A stretch of 64,000 nt of DNA, taken from the NCBI RefSeq assembly GCF_026460945.1, contig NZ_JAOVZV010000001.1, positions 186,001 through 250,000 on the forward strand, in the 5' to 3' direction. The position numbers and the translations under genes were made by a program. Below, piece after piece: positions 35,156 to 45,117 of this stretch. The number at the start of each line of letters is the position of its first letter. Within the stretch, counting starts at the first letter, position 1. Origin of the DNA: Chryseobacterium luquanense. Its GTDB lineage: Bacteria; Bacteroidota; Bacteroidia; Flavobacteriales; Weeksellaceae. The notes beneath the pieces are model-generated. The model searched no databases, was not told the DNA's origin, and worked only from the letters and a program-made list of their open reading frames with translations.

Positions 35156-36758
35156 TGGGTCTATTGAAAGGCAAGAGCTGTATACAGATCAATGGTTAGC
35201 ATTTAATGATGTAACACTAGTGGATACATTTATTGACAGAGGTAAAAGTGCAAGGACATTTGATCGCCCTGATTTTAACAAATTAAGAGAGTTCATCACA
35301 AAGCATCACAGCTCAGTAGATTATCTTTTGGTTGACCAACTTGATAGGTTTAGTCGAGATGCTGGTGAAGCGATGAGTTTAGTGAAACTTTTACAACAAA
35401 AATACAATATCCAAATTGTTAGTGTTACAGAGGGCATTACCTTCGATTATAATACTCCTGGAAGTTTTTTCCGCGCAGGTCTACAATTGCTTTTAGCTGA
35501 AGAGGATAACATCAACAGAAGCATAAAAGTAAAGGGTGGAATTTATACTGCAAAAGCAAAAGAAGGTCGTTTTGTATATAAAAACGCACCATTCGGCTAT
35601 GTCAAGCAAGGTGAAAGAAAGGATAGAAAATTAGTAATTAATGAAGCAGAAGCAAAAATAGTTCGTTTTATTTATGATTCATACTTGGGAGGTACGCCAT
35701 TATATCTAATAAAAGAAAATGCTCTGAGTATGGGTTTTAATAGAAAAGGGAATATGGCTGTGGAAAGAGTTTTAAGTAATCCTGTATATGCAGGCTTCTT
35801 AAAAGTTGAATCATACAAAGAGTATGCTGGAGGTCTGTTTCCGGGTATTCACGAACCGATAATAAATTTGCTCACGTGGAAAATTGTTCAGGAGAAGATG
35901 AAACGCCCTTTGAAGATTAAATCTATAATAGATGATAATATACCACTTAGAGGCGTATTAAAATGTCATTGTGGGCAACCTTTATCCGGAGCACCTTCTC
36001 GAGGCAAAGCTGGTAGATACTATTACTATTATAAATGTAAACATTCGAAGCATAATAATATAAGTGCAATAAAGTCACATGAGCAGTTCTTAAAAATCTG
36101 TGATCTTATGAGTTTGCCGATCGAAAACATCAAAAAAATTAAATTATCATGTAGAAAATCGCTTGACTCAGAAGTAAAGGAGAATCAAATCGTCCTTAAA
36201 GAAAACCAAAAAAAATTATTAGAAACTGAGCAAAACTTATATTCATTAGAAGATAAGTGGATTAAAAATGATATTACAAAAGAAACTTTTGAAAGATGGT
36301 CAGATCTATACAACAATGAGATTAAAGTTTTGAACATTAGTATTGAGAGATTAAGTACTAATCAGAATAAAGCGTATAAAATCTTAGAGAAAAATCTCAA
36401 GTGCTTAAGTGACATAAGACAAATATATTCAAAGGCAAGTACAATAGAAAAAAGGGAATTTGTAAACTTAGTGTTCGACAGCAATCTTTATTATGAAAAC
36501 GGTATCTATCGAACACCTACAATGCTTGGTATTTTCTCTCATAATTGTTTGAAAATGAAAGACAAAGGTCTTCTTGTGTATGAAAAAAAAAAGAGTCTTC
36601 GTATTGAAGACCCTTTCAGCGGAGAGAGAGGGATTCGAACCCCCGGACCTGTTACAGTCAATAGTTTTCAAGACTATCGCAATCGACCACTCTGCCATCT
36701 CTCCAAAAACATCGATTGTATCGTTGTTTTCAGTGGTGCAAATATAGAATGTTTTTAG
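35106..36758 (+). CDS. Large serine recombinase; frame runs into the tRNA-Ser gene
   Basis: 550 codons. Resolvase domain 1-145 with catalytic Ser11 ([17 protein letters not shown]) and DQLDRFSRD; recombinase domain about 155-270 ([21 protein letters not shown]); Cys-containing zinc ribbon about 288-320 ([18 protein letters not shown]); coiled coil about 350-440. From about residue 495 the frame reads through a terminator and then tRNA-Ser on the opposite strand (ERGIRTPGP is tRNA sequence), stopping at 36758. The true protein end therefore depends on integration. It should integrate/excise this element. Confidence 0.85.
   Translation: MKRAIRYLRFSQLGQSNGSIERQELYTDQWLAFNDVTLVDTFIDRGKSARTFDRPDFNKLREFITKHHSSVDYLLVDQLDRFSRDAGEAMSLVKLLQQKYNIQIVSVTEGITFDYNTPGSFFRAGLQLLLAEEDNINRSIKVKGGIYTAKAKEGRFVYKNAPFGYVKQGERKDRKLVINEAEAKIVRFIYDSYLGGTPLYLIKENALSMGFNRKGNMAVERVLSNPVYAGFLKVESYKEYAGGLFPGIHEPIINLLTWKIVQEKMKRPLKIKSIIDDNIPLRGVLKCHCGQPLSGAPSRGKAGRYYYYYKCKHSKHNNISAIKSHEQFLKICDLMSLPIENIKKIKLSCRKSLDSEVKENQIVLKENQKKLLETEQNLYSLEDKWIKNDITKETFERWSDLYNNEIKVLNISIERLSTNQNKAYKILEKNLKCLSDIRQIYSKASTIEKREFVNLVFDSNLYYENGIYRTPTMLGIFSHNCLKMKDKGLLVYEKKKSLRIEDPFSGERGIRTPGPVTVNSFQDYRNRPLCHLSKNIDCIVVFSGANIECF
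36590..36616 (-). terminator. Terminator of the tRNA-Ser transcript
   Basis: On the minus strand AAAGGGTCTTC-AATAC-GAAGACTCTTT followed by T's; one internal mismatch. It lies four bases beyond the tRNA 3' end and inside the recombinase reading frame. Confidence 0.75.
36620..36704 (-). tRNA. tRNA-Ser (anticodon UGA)
   Basis: 85 nt. Acceptor stem GGAGAGA/TCTCTCC with discriminator G, anticodon arm ATAGT-CTTGAAA-ACTAT giving TGA, a long variable arm as in serine tRNAs, and GGTTCGAATCC in the T arm. CCA is not encoded. The recombinase gene lies at its 3' side, so it is the probable integration target. Confidence 0.93.
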
Positions 36759-36877
36759 ATTCTGTCAAAATTTTTATTAAATAAATTTTAACAAAATATA
36801 ATAATCAACTATAAATCAGGAGAATTATTTTTAAAATTATTCTTGATAAAAACGACAAATAACTTTTATAAAGCAAA

Positions 36878-36901
36878 AAAGCATCTCTTTCAAGATGCTT
36901 T
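36878..36901 (-). terminator. Terminator of trxB
   Basis: AAAGCATCT / AGATGCTTT stem with six-base loop, followed on the minus strand by a T-run. Confidence 0.8.
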
Positions 36902-36923
36902 AATATGTACAATGTGGAATTGA

Positions 36924-37865
36924 TTAGTGTAATTCTGCCAAGTATTTTTCAGCATCCATTGCAGCCATACAACCGCTTCCGGCAGCTGTAATAGCTTGTC
37001 TGTATATATGATCCTGAACATCCCCTGCAGCAAAAACGCCAGGAAGGTTTGTTCTTGTCGAACCTTTTTCAGTTTCGATGTATCCATTTTCGTCCAAATC
37101 GATTTGACCTGCAAAAATATCTGTATTTGGCTTGTGACCGATTGCAATGAAAATTCCGTGAACGTCTACTGTAGATTTTTCCTGAGTTTGGTTATTGATA
37201 ACAACCGCTCTTTCTACTAAATTGTTTTCACCTTCAATTCCAATCAGCTCATGATGAAATTTCACTTCAATATTCGGCGTGTTTTCCACTCTGTGAATCA
37301 TTGCTTTTGAAGCTCTGAACTGATCTTTTCTTACGAGCATTGTTACTTTGTTTACCAATTTAGCCAGATAAGTCGCTTCTTCAGCTGCTGTATCTCCTGC
37401 TCCCACTACAACTACGTCTTTTCCTCTGTAGAAAAATCCGTCACACGTTGCACAAGCGGACACTCCTCCACCGTTATATTTTTTTTCGTCATCAAGACCT
37501 AGATATTTCGCAGTAGCTCCTGTAGAAATAATCACAGATTTAGCAAAAATTTCTTTGTTTCCGGCATATAATTTATGAACACCGCCAACTTCTTTTGAAA
37601 ATTCCGCTTTGGTAATCAATTCATAATGAACTTTTGTGTCGAATCTTTCAGCTTGTTTCTGCAAATCCATCATCATTTCAGGACCTGTAATTCCAGCAGG
37701 ATAACCTGGGAAATTATCAACTTCAGTAGTTGTCGTTAATTGTCCACCTGGTTCCAAACCTGTGTATAATTCAGGTTTAAGGTCTGCTCTTGCTGCATAA
37801 ATTGCCGCTGTAAAACCAGAAGGACCAGATCCAACGATTACACAATCTAAAATATTTTGTTCCAT
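36924..37865 (-). CDS. trxB: Thioredoxin reductase
   Basis: 313 residues. FAD-binding GSGPSGFTAAIYAAR near residue 12, redox-active CATC (Cys138, Cys141), NADPH-binding GAGDTAAEEATYL, and the C-terminal FAD motif GVFAAGDVQD. It reduces thioredoxin with NADPH in the cytoplasm. Single gene with its own terminator; it marks the start of core chromosome right of the mobile region. Confidence 0.95.
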   Translation of the reverse strand: MEQNILDCVIVGSGPSGFTAAIYAARADLKPELYTGLEPGGQLTTTTEVDNFPGYPAGITGPEMMMDLQKQAERFDTKVHYELITKAEFSKEVGGVHKLYAGNKEIFAKSVIISTGATAKYLGLDDEKKYNGGGVSACATCDGFFYRGKDVVVVGAGDTAAEEATYLAKLVNKVTMLVRKDQFRASKAMIHRVENTPNIEVKFHHELIGIEGENNLVERAVVINNQTQEKSTVDVHGIFIAIGHKPNTDIFAGQIDLDENGYIETEKGSTRTNLPGVFAAGDVQDHIYRQAITAAGSGCMAAMDAEKYLAELH

Positions 37866-37983
37866 AATTTATTTATCAATTTCAAGTGTGCTAATTTCGG
37901 AATTTTTAATGTTTTATTAAAAGAAAATTAATGATACTTGTCAATATTTAATATGTTAAAAGTCGATGAATGATAAACCGTTT

Positions 37984-39084
37984 TTAAACTTTTAAAAACT
38001 TCCTCAATTCAGAATTTATATTATTTTTACTCAAATTAAATGTTTTGAGACACTCCTCCACTGAATTTCCATTTTTGAAAACCGAAAACAGTTTTTCTTT
38101 ACCAAATTTAGAAATAATCATTTCACACAAAACAGCTGAAACTACATAAGGAATTGGTGCTTCCTTTTCAAAATAAAGTCTTTCGTAGACATCTAAATGT
38201 TCAAAAGCATCAAAATCAGGATTTTCTGTGAGAAATTTCTTCAATTTTACTGTTTGCCATTGATAACCAAACTTTCCGCTTCCTCCAAAATAAGTGGCAA
38301 TTCCTTCATCAAAAAATGGGTCTATCTTAGGGAAAAGTTTTGATGTATATAAATGAACAATTTCGTGTGTGTAATATTCTGAATTATTTCCCGAGATGAC
38401 AATGTTGTAATCTTCAGCAAATCCACCAGATTTATCAGCGAACATCATAGGATGATAGTCAAATCCTTTCAATTTGAAAACTTCTTCGGGAGAAACTGTT
38501 GAATAGTAAAAGATGGGAAATCGTTCAGTGTCAAAAAATTCTGAAAGAAGTTTGATATCTGTTTTTTGTTTTTCAACTTCTTCCAAACTGTAATTTTTTG
38601 AGGGAGAAATATGATAGGTTATATTATCTTCATTCTTGATTTTCCAATTTCTTGTTGCGTAATCAATGTATTTACTAAAGAAAATTTTGTCCCCATTTTT
38701 TACGGCAATCATATTATAGATTGCTTTGATCAGATTAGATTTCGTGTCTTTATTATAGCCAATAAAAGCTAATTTTACAATTCTTTTATCTTCTTCGTGT
38801 GTTGGAATTATCTCCATTAATGACGGTTGATAAAATTTGTCTCCTAATTTTCCGCTTTCAATGCCAATAATTTCGTAATAAGGAGATTTGAATCTTTTAA
38901 AATCAGACTCAAGCCAGAATTTTGGATTCTGAGTCTCTAAAAATTCTCCGAGAGTTTTAATGATTTGAATATTAAAAGAATCTTGTTGGTCGACAGTCGG
39001 TGAAATTGATTTTATCTTGAATTGAGCATGCGACAACTGAAAAAACAGAATCAAAACAAAACACAGAAAATTTACTTTTAACAT
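37984..39084 (-). CDS. Exported gluzincin-like metallopeptidase
   Basis: 366 residues. A signal peptide ends near LSHAQ (20). The zinc motif HEIVH lies at 240-244 and DEGIATYFGG at 259-268 supplies the third ligand Glu260, the layout of M1/MA-clan gluzincins. Much shorter than M1 aminopeptidases, so a peptidase MA-like protein. Substrate unknown. Sits alone between trxB and holA; mature protein likely in the periplasm. Confidence 0.75.
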   Translation of the reverse strand: MLKVNFLCFVLILFFQLSHAQFKIKSISPTVDQQDSFNIQIIKTLGEFLETQNPKFWLESDFKRFKSPYYEIIGIESGKLGDKFYQPSLMEIIPTHEEDKRIVKLAFIGYNKDTKSNLIKAIYNMIAVKNGDKIFFSKYIDYATRNWKIKNEDNITYHISPSKNYSLEEVEKQKTDIKLLSEFFDTERFPIFYYSTVSPEEVFKLKGFDYHPMMFADKSGGFAEDYNIVISGNNSEYYTHEIVHLYTSKLFPKIDPFFDEGIATYFGGSGKFGYQWQTVKLKKFLTENPDFDAFEHLDVYERLYFEKEAPIPYVVSAVLCEMIISKFGKEKLFSVFKNGNSVEECLKTFNLSKNNINSELRKFLKV

Positions 39085-39166
39085 TGAGTTTAAAATTATT
39101 TAATAAATCATTATAAGTTTAAAAAGTTAAATAAAAGTTACTTGCAAGCAAAATTGACCATTACTT

Positions 39167-40204
39167 CTACACTTTCATTTTAATTTTATCCACGTTGATA
39201 ATCTTGTACACCAATTCTTTAATAAGTTCGGCATCATTCATATTAACGGCTCCCAAACCTTTTCCTTTCATGTCGAATTCCCTCAAAATAGAAATGACAC
39301 GGGTTGAATGTTTTAAAGGATACAATCTCGCAGCTTCCGCATAATCTTTGATAAAATAAGGATTGACTCCCATTTGAGAAGCAATTGCTTGTGGCGGTTG
39401 ACCCACCATCGTGTTGTAAATAATCACATTCGAAAAATAGCTGTATAAGCTCGCCATCATCATCACAAACGGATTGTTTTTAGGATTTTTGCCCATAAAA
39501 TGAGCAATTTTGAAAGCAGCATTTGCATTTTTTGTTCCTAAAGCTTTCTGAAGCTCAAAAACATTGTATTCTTTACTGATTCCGATGTGATTTTCAACAA
39601 CGGTTCCGTCTAAAATTTGCCCATCTTTAAGAATAATCTTCAGTTTTCCGAGTTCGTTGGCAATTCTTGAAAGGTCATTTCCAAGATATTCTGCGAGAAG
39701 ATGGGAAATATTCGGAGCGGTTTTTATACCTAATTTCATGCATTCATCGGCAATCCATTTCGGTAGATTATTTTCCCTTATCGATTCACTCAGAAAAAGT
39801 GCATTTGATTTATCTAAAGATTTCGTAACTTTTTTGCGGCTGTCTAATTTCTTGTGTTTGTACGCAAAAACCAAAACTGTGGATGGAACAGGATTTTCAA
39901 CATACGCTTCCAAAGCTTTGCTTTCTTCATCATTCAGCTTCAAATCCTGTGCTTCTTTTACGATAATCACTTGTTTGTCACCCATCATCGGAAACTGTCG
40001 CGCCAAAGAGAGAATTTCCTGATAGGTTGTGTCTTTTCCGTAGGTTACGGTTTGATTGAAAGCTTTTTCGTCTTCCTCGAGAAAGTCGTGTTCAAGAGCT
40101 TTTATAGCAACATCAATAAAGTAAGGTTCTTCTCCGTGGAAAAAATAAATAGGTAATACTTCTTTATTTTTAATATTTTTGAGGATTAAATCTAATTCTT
40201 TCAT
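39167..40204 (-). CDS. holA: DNA polymerase III delta subunit
   Basis: 345 residues. IYFFHGEEPYFIDVAI is the typical opening of HolA, QFPMMGDKQVIIVKEA follows, and the C-terminal helical domain is intact. It opens the sliding clamp within the clamp loader. Divergent from the HsdR-N-like gene with only 7 bp between, a pairing often seen in flavobacteria. Confidence 0.88.
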   Translation of the reverse strand: MKELDLILKNIKNKEVLPIYFFHGEEPYFIDVAIKALEHDFLEEDEKAFNQTVTYGKDTTYQEILSLARQFPMMGDKQVIIVKEAQDLKLNDEESKALEAYVENPVPSTVLVFAYKHKKLDSRKKVTKSLDKSNALFLSESIRENNLPKWIADECMKLGIKTAPNISHLLAEYLGNDLSRIANELGKLKIILKDGQILDGTVVENHIGISKEYNVFELQKALGTKNANAAFKIAHFMGKNPKNNPFVMMMASLYSYFSNVIIYNTMVGQPPQAIASQMGVNPYFIKDYAEAARLYPLKHSTRVISILREFDMKGKGLGAVNMNDAELIKELVYKIINVDKIKMKV

Positions 40205-40211
40205 CGTATAA

Positions 40212-40643
40212 ATGGAACTTCCAAAACTGAACTTTCAGGAAACTTTTGATTTTAAATTCAAGAAAGACAAAGATAAGTTTTTTATTTATGACTTGGTTCG
40301 TAAAACTTACCTTTTGCTCACGCCTGAAGAATGGGTAAGACAGCATTGGATTCACTATTATCTTACTGTAAAGTCCTACTCTACCTCAGCTTTAATAACG
40401 GAAAAAAAAATCGTTTTGAATGGTTTAACGAAACGTATTGACCTTTTGATTACCGAAAAAGCACAGCCTAAAATTCTGATTGAATGTAAAGCTCCACAAA
40501 TTAAATTAACAGAAAAAACCTTTGAGCAAACAGCAAGATATAATTCCATAATCGGTGCTTCTGAAATTATTTTAACGAATGGTTTACAGCATATTAATGC
40601 GTTTTATGAGAATGGACAATATCATTTTTATAGACCTGAATAA
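40212..40643 (+). CDS. HsdR N-terminal-like PD-(D/E)XK protein
   Basis: 143 residues. KRIDLLI followed by KILIECKAP forms the PD-(D/E)XK nuclease core (Asp, Glu-x-Lys), as in the N-terminal domain of type I restriction enzymes; no helicase or methylase genes are near, so it is a stand-alone family member, not a restriction system. LLTPEEWVRQHWIHYL-type motif precedes it. Function unknown; divergent with holA. Confidence 0.78.
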   Translation: MELPKLNFQETFDFKFKKDKDKFFIYDLVRKTYLLLTPEEWVRQHWIHYYLTVKSYSTSALITEKKIVLNGLTKRIDLLITEKAQPKILIECKAPQIKLTEKTFEQTARYNSIIGASEIILTNGLQHINAFYENGQYHFYRPE

Positions 40644-40732
40644 TTTTTAGAATTACAGTTATTATTACAGACTATTAAATTTAATATTTAAGTAAAAACT
40701 TTAGCGATTATCACATTTAAATACTTCACAAT

Positions 40733-41068
40733 TTGAACGATATACTACTGCAAAAATATGGTTTGACCATGCAAAAATCATCCAAGAAATTTCATGGAAT
40801 TATTTCGGGAAATCCTATTGCTAATTACATTTATAATTATAGACATCCTGATGATGTGGATGACTTCATAGCTGACTTGGATTTAGCACTTTCTAGTAAT
40901 TTTTCATTGATTGAAGATCCAGATTATGGAGGTGGTATGGGAAATTATTGGTTTGCACAGATAACTGAAACCCATTTTGAATTGTGGCAGGAAGGTTATG
41001 ATAAAAAAATTATTCCATTACAAGATTGGAAAGAAATACTGTTGTCTTGGAAAGAATGTTTAGAATAA
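40733..41068 (+). CDS. Hypothetical protein, 111 residues
   Basis: Soluble, acidic protein with no recognised family (HPDDVDDFIADLDLAL, GGGMGNYWFAQITETH). Start is uncertain: TTG at 40733 gives NDILLQKYGL at the N terminus, which looks genuine, while the first ATG is at 40769. It may resemble small immunity-type proteins, but nothing supports this firmly. Confidence 0.6.
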   Translation: MNDILLQKYGLTMQKSSKKFHGIISGNPIANYIYNYRHPDDVDDFIADLDLALSSNFSLIEDPDYGGGMGNYWFAQITETHFELWQEGYDKKIIPLQDWKEILLSWKECLE

Positions 41069-41098
41069 TAATTAAAAGGTAAATAACATTTAGAAATT

Positions 41099-41710
41099 AT
41101 GGAAATCAAAAATATCGTATTCGATTTTGGAGGCGTTTTAATGGATTGGAACCCAAGATATTTTTTCAAAACGTATTTTAATGATGACGAAAAAATGGAG
41201 TATTTCCTTGAAAATATAGCACAGGATGTATGGAATATCGAACAAGACAGAGGGAGAACTTTAGCAGAAGGAACTGAAATTCAAATTAAAAAATTTCCGG
41301 ATTGGGAAAAAGAACTCCGAGCTTATTATGATAACTGGACAGTGATGTTAAAAAGTGATATTCCGCAAAATGTAGAAATTCTTAGAAAATTAAAAAACAC
41401 TTCCTATCAACTATTTGGATTGACAAACTGGTCTGAAGAAACTTTTCCTTACGCTTTAGAAAACTACGATTTCTTTCAGTTATTTGACGGAAAAATTGTG
41501 GTTTCGGGAACTGAAAAATTAATTAAACCTGATCCTAAAATCTGGCAAGTTTTATTGGAGAGATATCAATTGGAAGCCAATGAATCTGTTTTCATTGATG
41601 ATAATTTAAAAAATATTGAAATGGCACAAACTTTAGGTTTTAAAACTATTCACATTCAGCCTAAAACAAATTTGGAAGCTGAATTAAATAACTTGGGAAT
41701 AAAACTTTAA
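41099..41710 (+). CDS. HAD-family phosphatase (YihX-like)
   Basis: 203 residues. Motif I is VFDFGGVLMDWN, the subclass I variant with a single Asp at the nucleophile position; FGLTNWS gives motif II, KPDPKIW motif III Lys, and VFIDDNLKN motif IV. Similar to glucose-1-phosphate phosphatase-like HAD proteins acting on small phosphorylated metabolites. Substrate not predictable. 30 bp after the unknown gene. Confidence 0.85.
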   Translation: MEIKNIVFDFGGVLMDWNPRYFFKTYFNDDEKMEYFLENIAQDVWNIEQDRGRTLAEGTEIQIKKFPDWEKELRAYYDNWTVMLKSDIPQNVEILRKLKNTSYQLFGLTNWSEETFPYALENYDFFQLFDGKIVVSGTEKLIKPDPKIWQVLLERYQLEANESVFIDDNLKNIEMAQTLGFKTIHIQPKTNLEAELNNLGIKL

Positions 41711-41800
41711 TAATCTCATTATTTTTTATTAATTAATTAAGAAAAATCCATTTTAAACCTCTATGATATAAAGTGTTATAAAAAATTTAATATGTATATT

Positions 41801-41808
41801 TAGATTTG
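41801..41808 (+). promoter_or_regulatory. -7 promoter element of the T9SS protein gene
   Basis: TAGATTTG is an exact TANNTTTG match 38 bp before the ATG at 41847. The -33 part is not clear. Confidence 0.4.
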
Positions 41809-41846
41809 TAAATTTTAATTAAAATAAAACATCAAAACAAAATACT

Positions 41847-43394
41847 ATGAAATTTAAATTATTCTTTTTTCTCATATTAATTATTAATTTCAATAAAATT
41901 TGGAGTCAATCGCCATCGATACAATGGCAAAAATCTTTGGGTGGAAGTTTTAGCGATTATGGAAAATCTATCCGTCAAACCCAAGATGGAGGGTTTATAC
42001 TAGCTGGATCAACTCAATCTAACAACGGAGATGTTACAGGACATCAGGGATCATTTGACTGTTGGATTGTCAAACTAAATATATCAGGAAATATTCAATG
42101 GCAAAAAACATACGGAGGAAGCGGTAGTGACGGAGCAAACTCTATTGAGCAAACTCAAGATGGAGGATATATTTTTGCCGGTTATACTTCATCCAATAAT
42201 GGTGACGTTACGGGAAATCATAGTTCTAGTGATTATTGGGTGGTAAAACTAGATCCATCCGGAAATATACAATGGCAGAAATCTTTAGGAGGATACGGTT
42301 ACGAGGAAGCTACCTCAGTACAAGAGACCTCAGATGGAGGTTACATTGTAGCAGGTAACTCTATGTCTACAGATACAATGGGAGATGTTATGGGAAATCA
42401 TGGATTCTACGATTATTGGGTTGTAAAATTAAATTCATCAGGAAATATACAGTGGCAGAAAAATTTTGGAGGAAGCAGCTATGAATATGCAGGATCAATA
42501 AAACAAACTTTGGATAACGGATACATTATGGCAGGTAGCACAATTTCAAATAATGGAGATGTTTCACAAAATTTTGGACCCAGAGATTACTGGGTTATAA
42601 AATTAGACGCTTTTGGAAACTTACAATGGGAAAAATCATTAGGAGGAACTGGTGGAGATGAAGCTTTTGATGTTATACAAAATCAAGATGGAGATTATAT
42701 TGTTTCGGGTTATGCTCAGTCAGACGGCCCGGTTCCAGATTCTATCGGATCTCGTGATTTTTGGATTGTAAAGCTTAATCCTATAGGCAATGTAATATGG
42801 CAGAAAAATTTTGGAGGAACAGCTTTAGATGGAGCGAGCTCTATCTATCAGACTTCTGATGGCGGATATATTGTTGGTGGATATACTCAGTCTACTAACG
42901 GTGATATTACCCAAAATTTCGGGAATACTGACTACTGGATTATAAAGTTAGATTCAGCGGGAAATTTACAGTGGCAAAAATCTTTAGGAGGAAGCAATGT
43001 TGATCAATTATATGCTGTGCAGCAAACTTCAGATAATGGATACATTATGATCGGAAATACTACGTCTTCTAACGGAAATATTACATTAAATCATGGGTCG
43101 GTTGATATTTGGGTCGTAAGATTAGGTTCAACTTTAGGAGTTGATGATTATAAAAATATTTTAAAACCGTCTATTTACCCAAATCCTGCAAAAGATTTTG
43201 TGAATATAAACAACCTTCCAAAAGAATCAACTGTGAGCATCACTGATTTATCAGGAAGAAAATTATTCTCTAATAAATATAATGATGAAAAAGTTACTAT
43301 CTATTTACCAAATCTTATAAATGGAGTCTATTTAATTAAAGCTGAAAATAAAGGAACAACCATTTTATCGGAAAAATTAATTATAAAAAAATAA
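41847..43394 (+). CDS. T9SS-exported beta-repeat protein
   Basis: 515 residues. Signal peptide to about residue 21 (FNKIWSQ). Then about seven copies of a ~65-residue repeat of the form GNIQWQKSLGG ... QTSDGGYI.AG.T.S..GD ... DYWVVKLD, probably a beta-propeller. The last ~80 residues are a type IX secretion sorting domain (IYPNPAKDFVNI ... GVYLIKAENKG). It should be secreted through the outer membrane and perhaps anchored at the surface. Partner unknown. Confidence 0.85.
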   Translation: MKFKLFFFLILIINFNKIWSQSPSIQWQKSLGGSFSDYGKSIRQTQDGGFILAGSTQSNNGDVTGHQGSFDCWIVKLNISGNIQWQKTYGGSGSDGANSIEQTQDGGYIFAGYTSSNNGDVTGNHSSSDYWVVKLDPSGNIQWQKSLGGYGYEEATSVQETSDGGYIVAGNSMSTDTMGDVMGNHGFYDYWVVKLNSSGNIQWQKNFGGSSYEYAGSIKQTLDNGYIMAGSTISNNGDVSQNFGPRDYWVIKLDAFGNLQWEKSLGGTGGDEAFDVIQNQDGDYIVSGYAQSDGPVPDSIGSRDFWIVKLNPIGNVIWQKNFGGTALDGASSIYQTSDGGYIVGGYTQSTNGDITQNFGNTDYWIIKLDSAGNLQWQKSLGGSNVDQLYAVQQTSDNGYIMIGNTTSSNGNITLNHGSVDIWVVRLGSTLGVDDYKNILKPSIYPNPAKDFVNINNLPKESTVSITDLSGRKLFSNKYNDEKVTIYLPNLINGVYLIKAENKGTTILSEKLIIKK

Positions 43395-43511
43395 ATGAAG
43401 ATTATAATGCTTAAATAGATTTCTATTATTTAATTTTGATTATTAAATTGAAATAACGAGCTTGCTCAAGCAAATTTTTCATTATTTTTTTATTTAATTA
43501 AATTACAAAAT

Positions 43512-44255
43512 ATGATACGCACCATTTTATTATCAGCATTTCTAATATCTTCAACAACAGTTTTCGCCCAAAACCTTAAAACGGTTTCTTATCAGGATGG
43601 ATCACAAAAGCTTAACGGATTGGTTACATCCAACGCAGGAAAAAAGCTTCCAGGAGTTTTGATTCTTCCAGCCTGGAAAGGAATTGACGATGAAGCGAAA
43701 ACAGCAGCGGCAGATTTAGAAAAACAAGGTTACATCGCATTTATTGCAGATATTTATGGGGAAGGAAATATTCCAACCGATAATACTTCTGCTGCAAAAA
43801 CTGCCGGATTTTACAAAAAAGATTACGCAGCTTATCAGAAAAGGATTTCTTTAGCTTTAGAACAATTAAAGAAAAACGGAGCGATCTCAGATAAAATTGC
43901 TGTCATAGGATATTGTTTTGGCGGAACAGGCGCTTTGGAATCTGCAAGAGGAAAATTACCTGTTGTAGGTGTAGTTTCAATTCATGGAAGTATTGGAAAA
44001 GATCAGACAAGACCCAATGAATCTATTTCAACTAAAATTTTAGTCGAAAATCCTACAGAAGATAAAAGTGTAACTCCGGAAGACTATAATAATCTGGTAA
44101 AAGAAATGAATGATGGCAAAGCAGATTGGCAGATCATTACTTACGCCAACTCAAAACACACATTTACTGACCCAAAATCTCCTGATTATAATGAAATAAT
44201 GGCAAAAAGAGCCTGGAATCATACGCTCTTGTTTTTGAAAGAAATTTTAAAATAG
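43512..44255 (+). CDS. Exported dienelactone hydrolase family protein
   Basis: 247 residues. Signal peptide ends near TVFAQ (20). Alpha/beta hydrolase with Cys nucleophile in GYCFGG (about 138-143) and His in SKHTF (about 218); the acid residue region (ENPTEDKSV) is altered, so the Asp could not be assigned with certainty. The family hydrolyses lactones and esters; the natural substrate here is unknown and the protein is probably periplasmic. Confidence 0.85.
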   Translation: MIRTILLSAFLISSTTVFAQNLKTVSYQDGSQKLNGLVTSNAGKKLPGVLILPAWKGIDDEAKTAAADLEKQGYIAFIADIYGEGNIPTDNTSAAKTAGFYKKDYAAYQKRISLALEQLKKNGAISDKIAVIGYCFGGTGALESARGKLPVVGVVSIHGSIGKDQTRPNESISTKILVENPTEDKSVTPEDYNNLVKEMNDGKADWQIITYANSKHTFTDPKSPDYNEIMAKRAWNHTLLFLKEILK

Positions 44256-44274
44256 CAGAAATTTCACAACTAAA

Positions 44275-44302
44275 AAATAACCTCAAATTAATGAGGTTAT
44301 TT
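44275..44302. terminator. Bidirectional terminator
   Basis: AAATAACCTCA-AATTAA-TGAGGTTATTT (44275-44302) with T's on the plus strand and A's before it, between convergent genes; it can serve both. Confidence 0.85.
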
Positions 44303-44304
44303 TT

Positions 44305-44535
44305 TTATATATCGTTGGTTTCATTACAGTTAGAACACCACCAATATTCTTTTTCTTTATCTTTCAACTTGATTTTTGTTGTCTCTTTGCAATTTTCGCA
44401 AACCTGCTCAATATTGTCAGTTTGTTTTGCTTCGTAATCACAATCAAAACAACTCCACGTTGTCAACTGGGTTTTTCCACTGATAAACCATGTAAATGAA
44501 TTTTCCTTACATTTAGGGCAACTTTGTAACGCCAT
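44305..44535 (-). CDS. Small double zinc-ribbon protein
   Basis: 76 residues with four CxxC knuckles (CPKC, CFDC, CENC, CSNC), i.e. two zinc ribbons. Unknown function; nucleic-acid or protein binding is possible. 3 bp after the cupin gene, same strand. Confidence 0.75.
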   Translation of the reverse strand: MALQSCPKCKENSFTWFISGKTQLTTWSCFDCDYEAKQTDNIEQVCENCKETTKIKLKDKEKEYWWCSNCNETNDI

Positions 44536-44538
44536 ATC

Positions 44539-44907
44539 TTAGTTATTTTCTTGTTCTCTGTTAACCAATTCCATTGAAAAAGCAGGAAGGCAAATCGCAA
44601 TATATTCGCAAGGTTCCGAAAACGGATTGCTGTAACGGACTCTCGCTCCTTTTTCAATCAAAATGCTTTGTCCTTTTTCTAAACCCACAGTTTCTCCGTC
44701 AATTTCAAATTGCTTTTTACCGGAGATAATGATGGTAAATTCATCAAATTCAGGAGTTTGATGCGGCTCGCTCCAATTTGGCGGAGCAATCATGTGCGCA
44801 ATAGAAATATTTGAATTCTGGGTTGAATTTCCCCAATGTTCTTCAATTAATTTCCCATCTGTTGTTTGAACAATAAAAGGTGATTTCTGAATTTTATATT
44901 TTTTCAT
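44539..44907 (-). CDS. Cupin-domain protein
   Basis: 122 residues forming one small beta-barrel: motif 1 EPHQTPEFDEFTIIISGKKQ and motif 2 GQSILIEKGARVRYSNP. The metal-binding His set is reduced, so it may be a sensor or binding protein rather than an enzyme. Co-transcribed with the zinc-ribbon gene. Confidence 0.8.
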   Translation of the reverse strand: MKKYKIQKSPFIVQTTDGKLIEEHWGNSTQNSNISIAHMIAPPNWSEPHQTPEFDEFTIIISGKKQFEIDGETVGLEKGQSILIEKGARVRYSNPFSEPCEYIAICLPAFSMELVNREQENN

Positions 44908-45117
44908 TTTATTACTAATTATTTTTTAACGCAAAGGCCAAGATTTTTTAACTACTAAATGTTTTTAAGTTACACAAGCCGTTTCACTTATAAAAGCTCA
45001 CAAAGTTTTTTTATATAAAACAAATTGTTGACAAGCTATAATTTAAATCAAATCTCTAGCAGATTTTGCCAGTGATGCTGATGTATTTTCAACATTTCAA
45101 ATCTGCATGAAAATTAT

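Noticed and set aside
1..36600. Second copy of the tRNA-Ser 3' end as left attachment site
   Set aside because: I looked for GGATTCGAACCC-type sequence elsewhere in the window and found none; the left end may be outside.
36468..36698. Minus-strand ORF reading [17 protein letters not shown]
   Set aside because: This is the translation of tRNA-Ser sequence, a common false gene.
40212..40643. Restriction-modification system
   Set aside because: Only an HsdR-N-like domain is present, with no helicase, specificity or methylase gene nearby.
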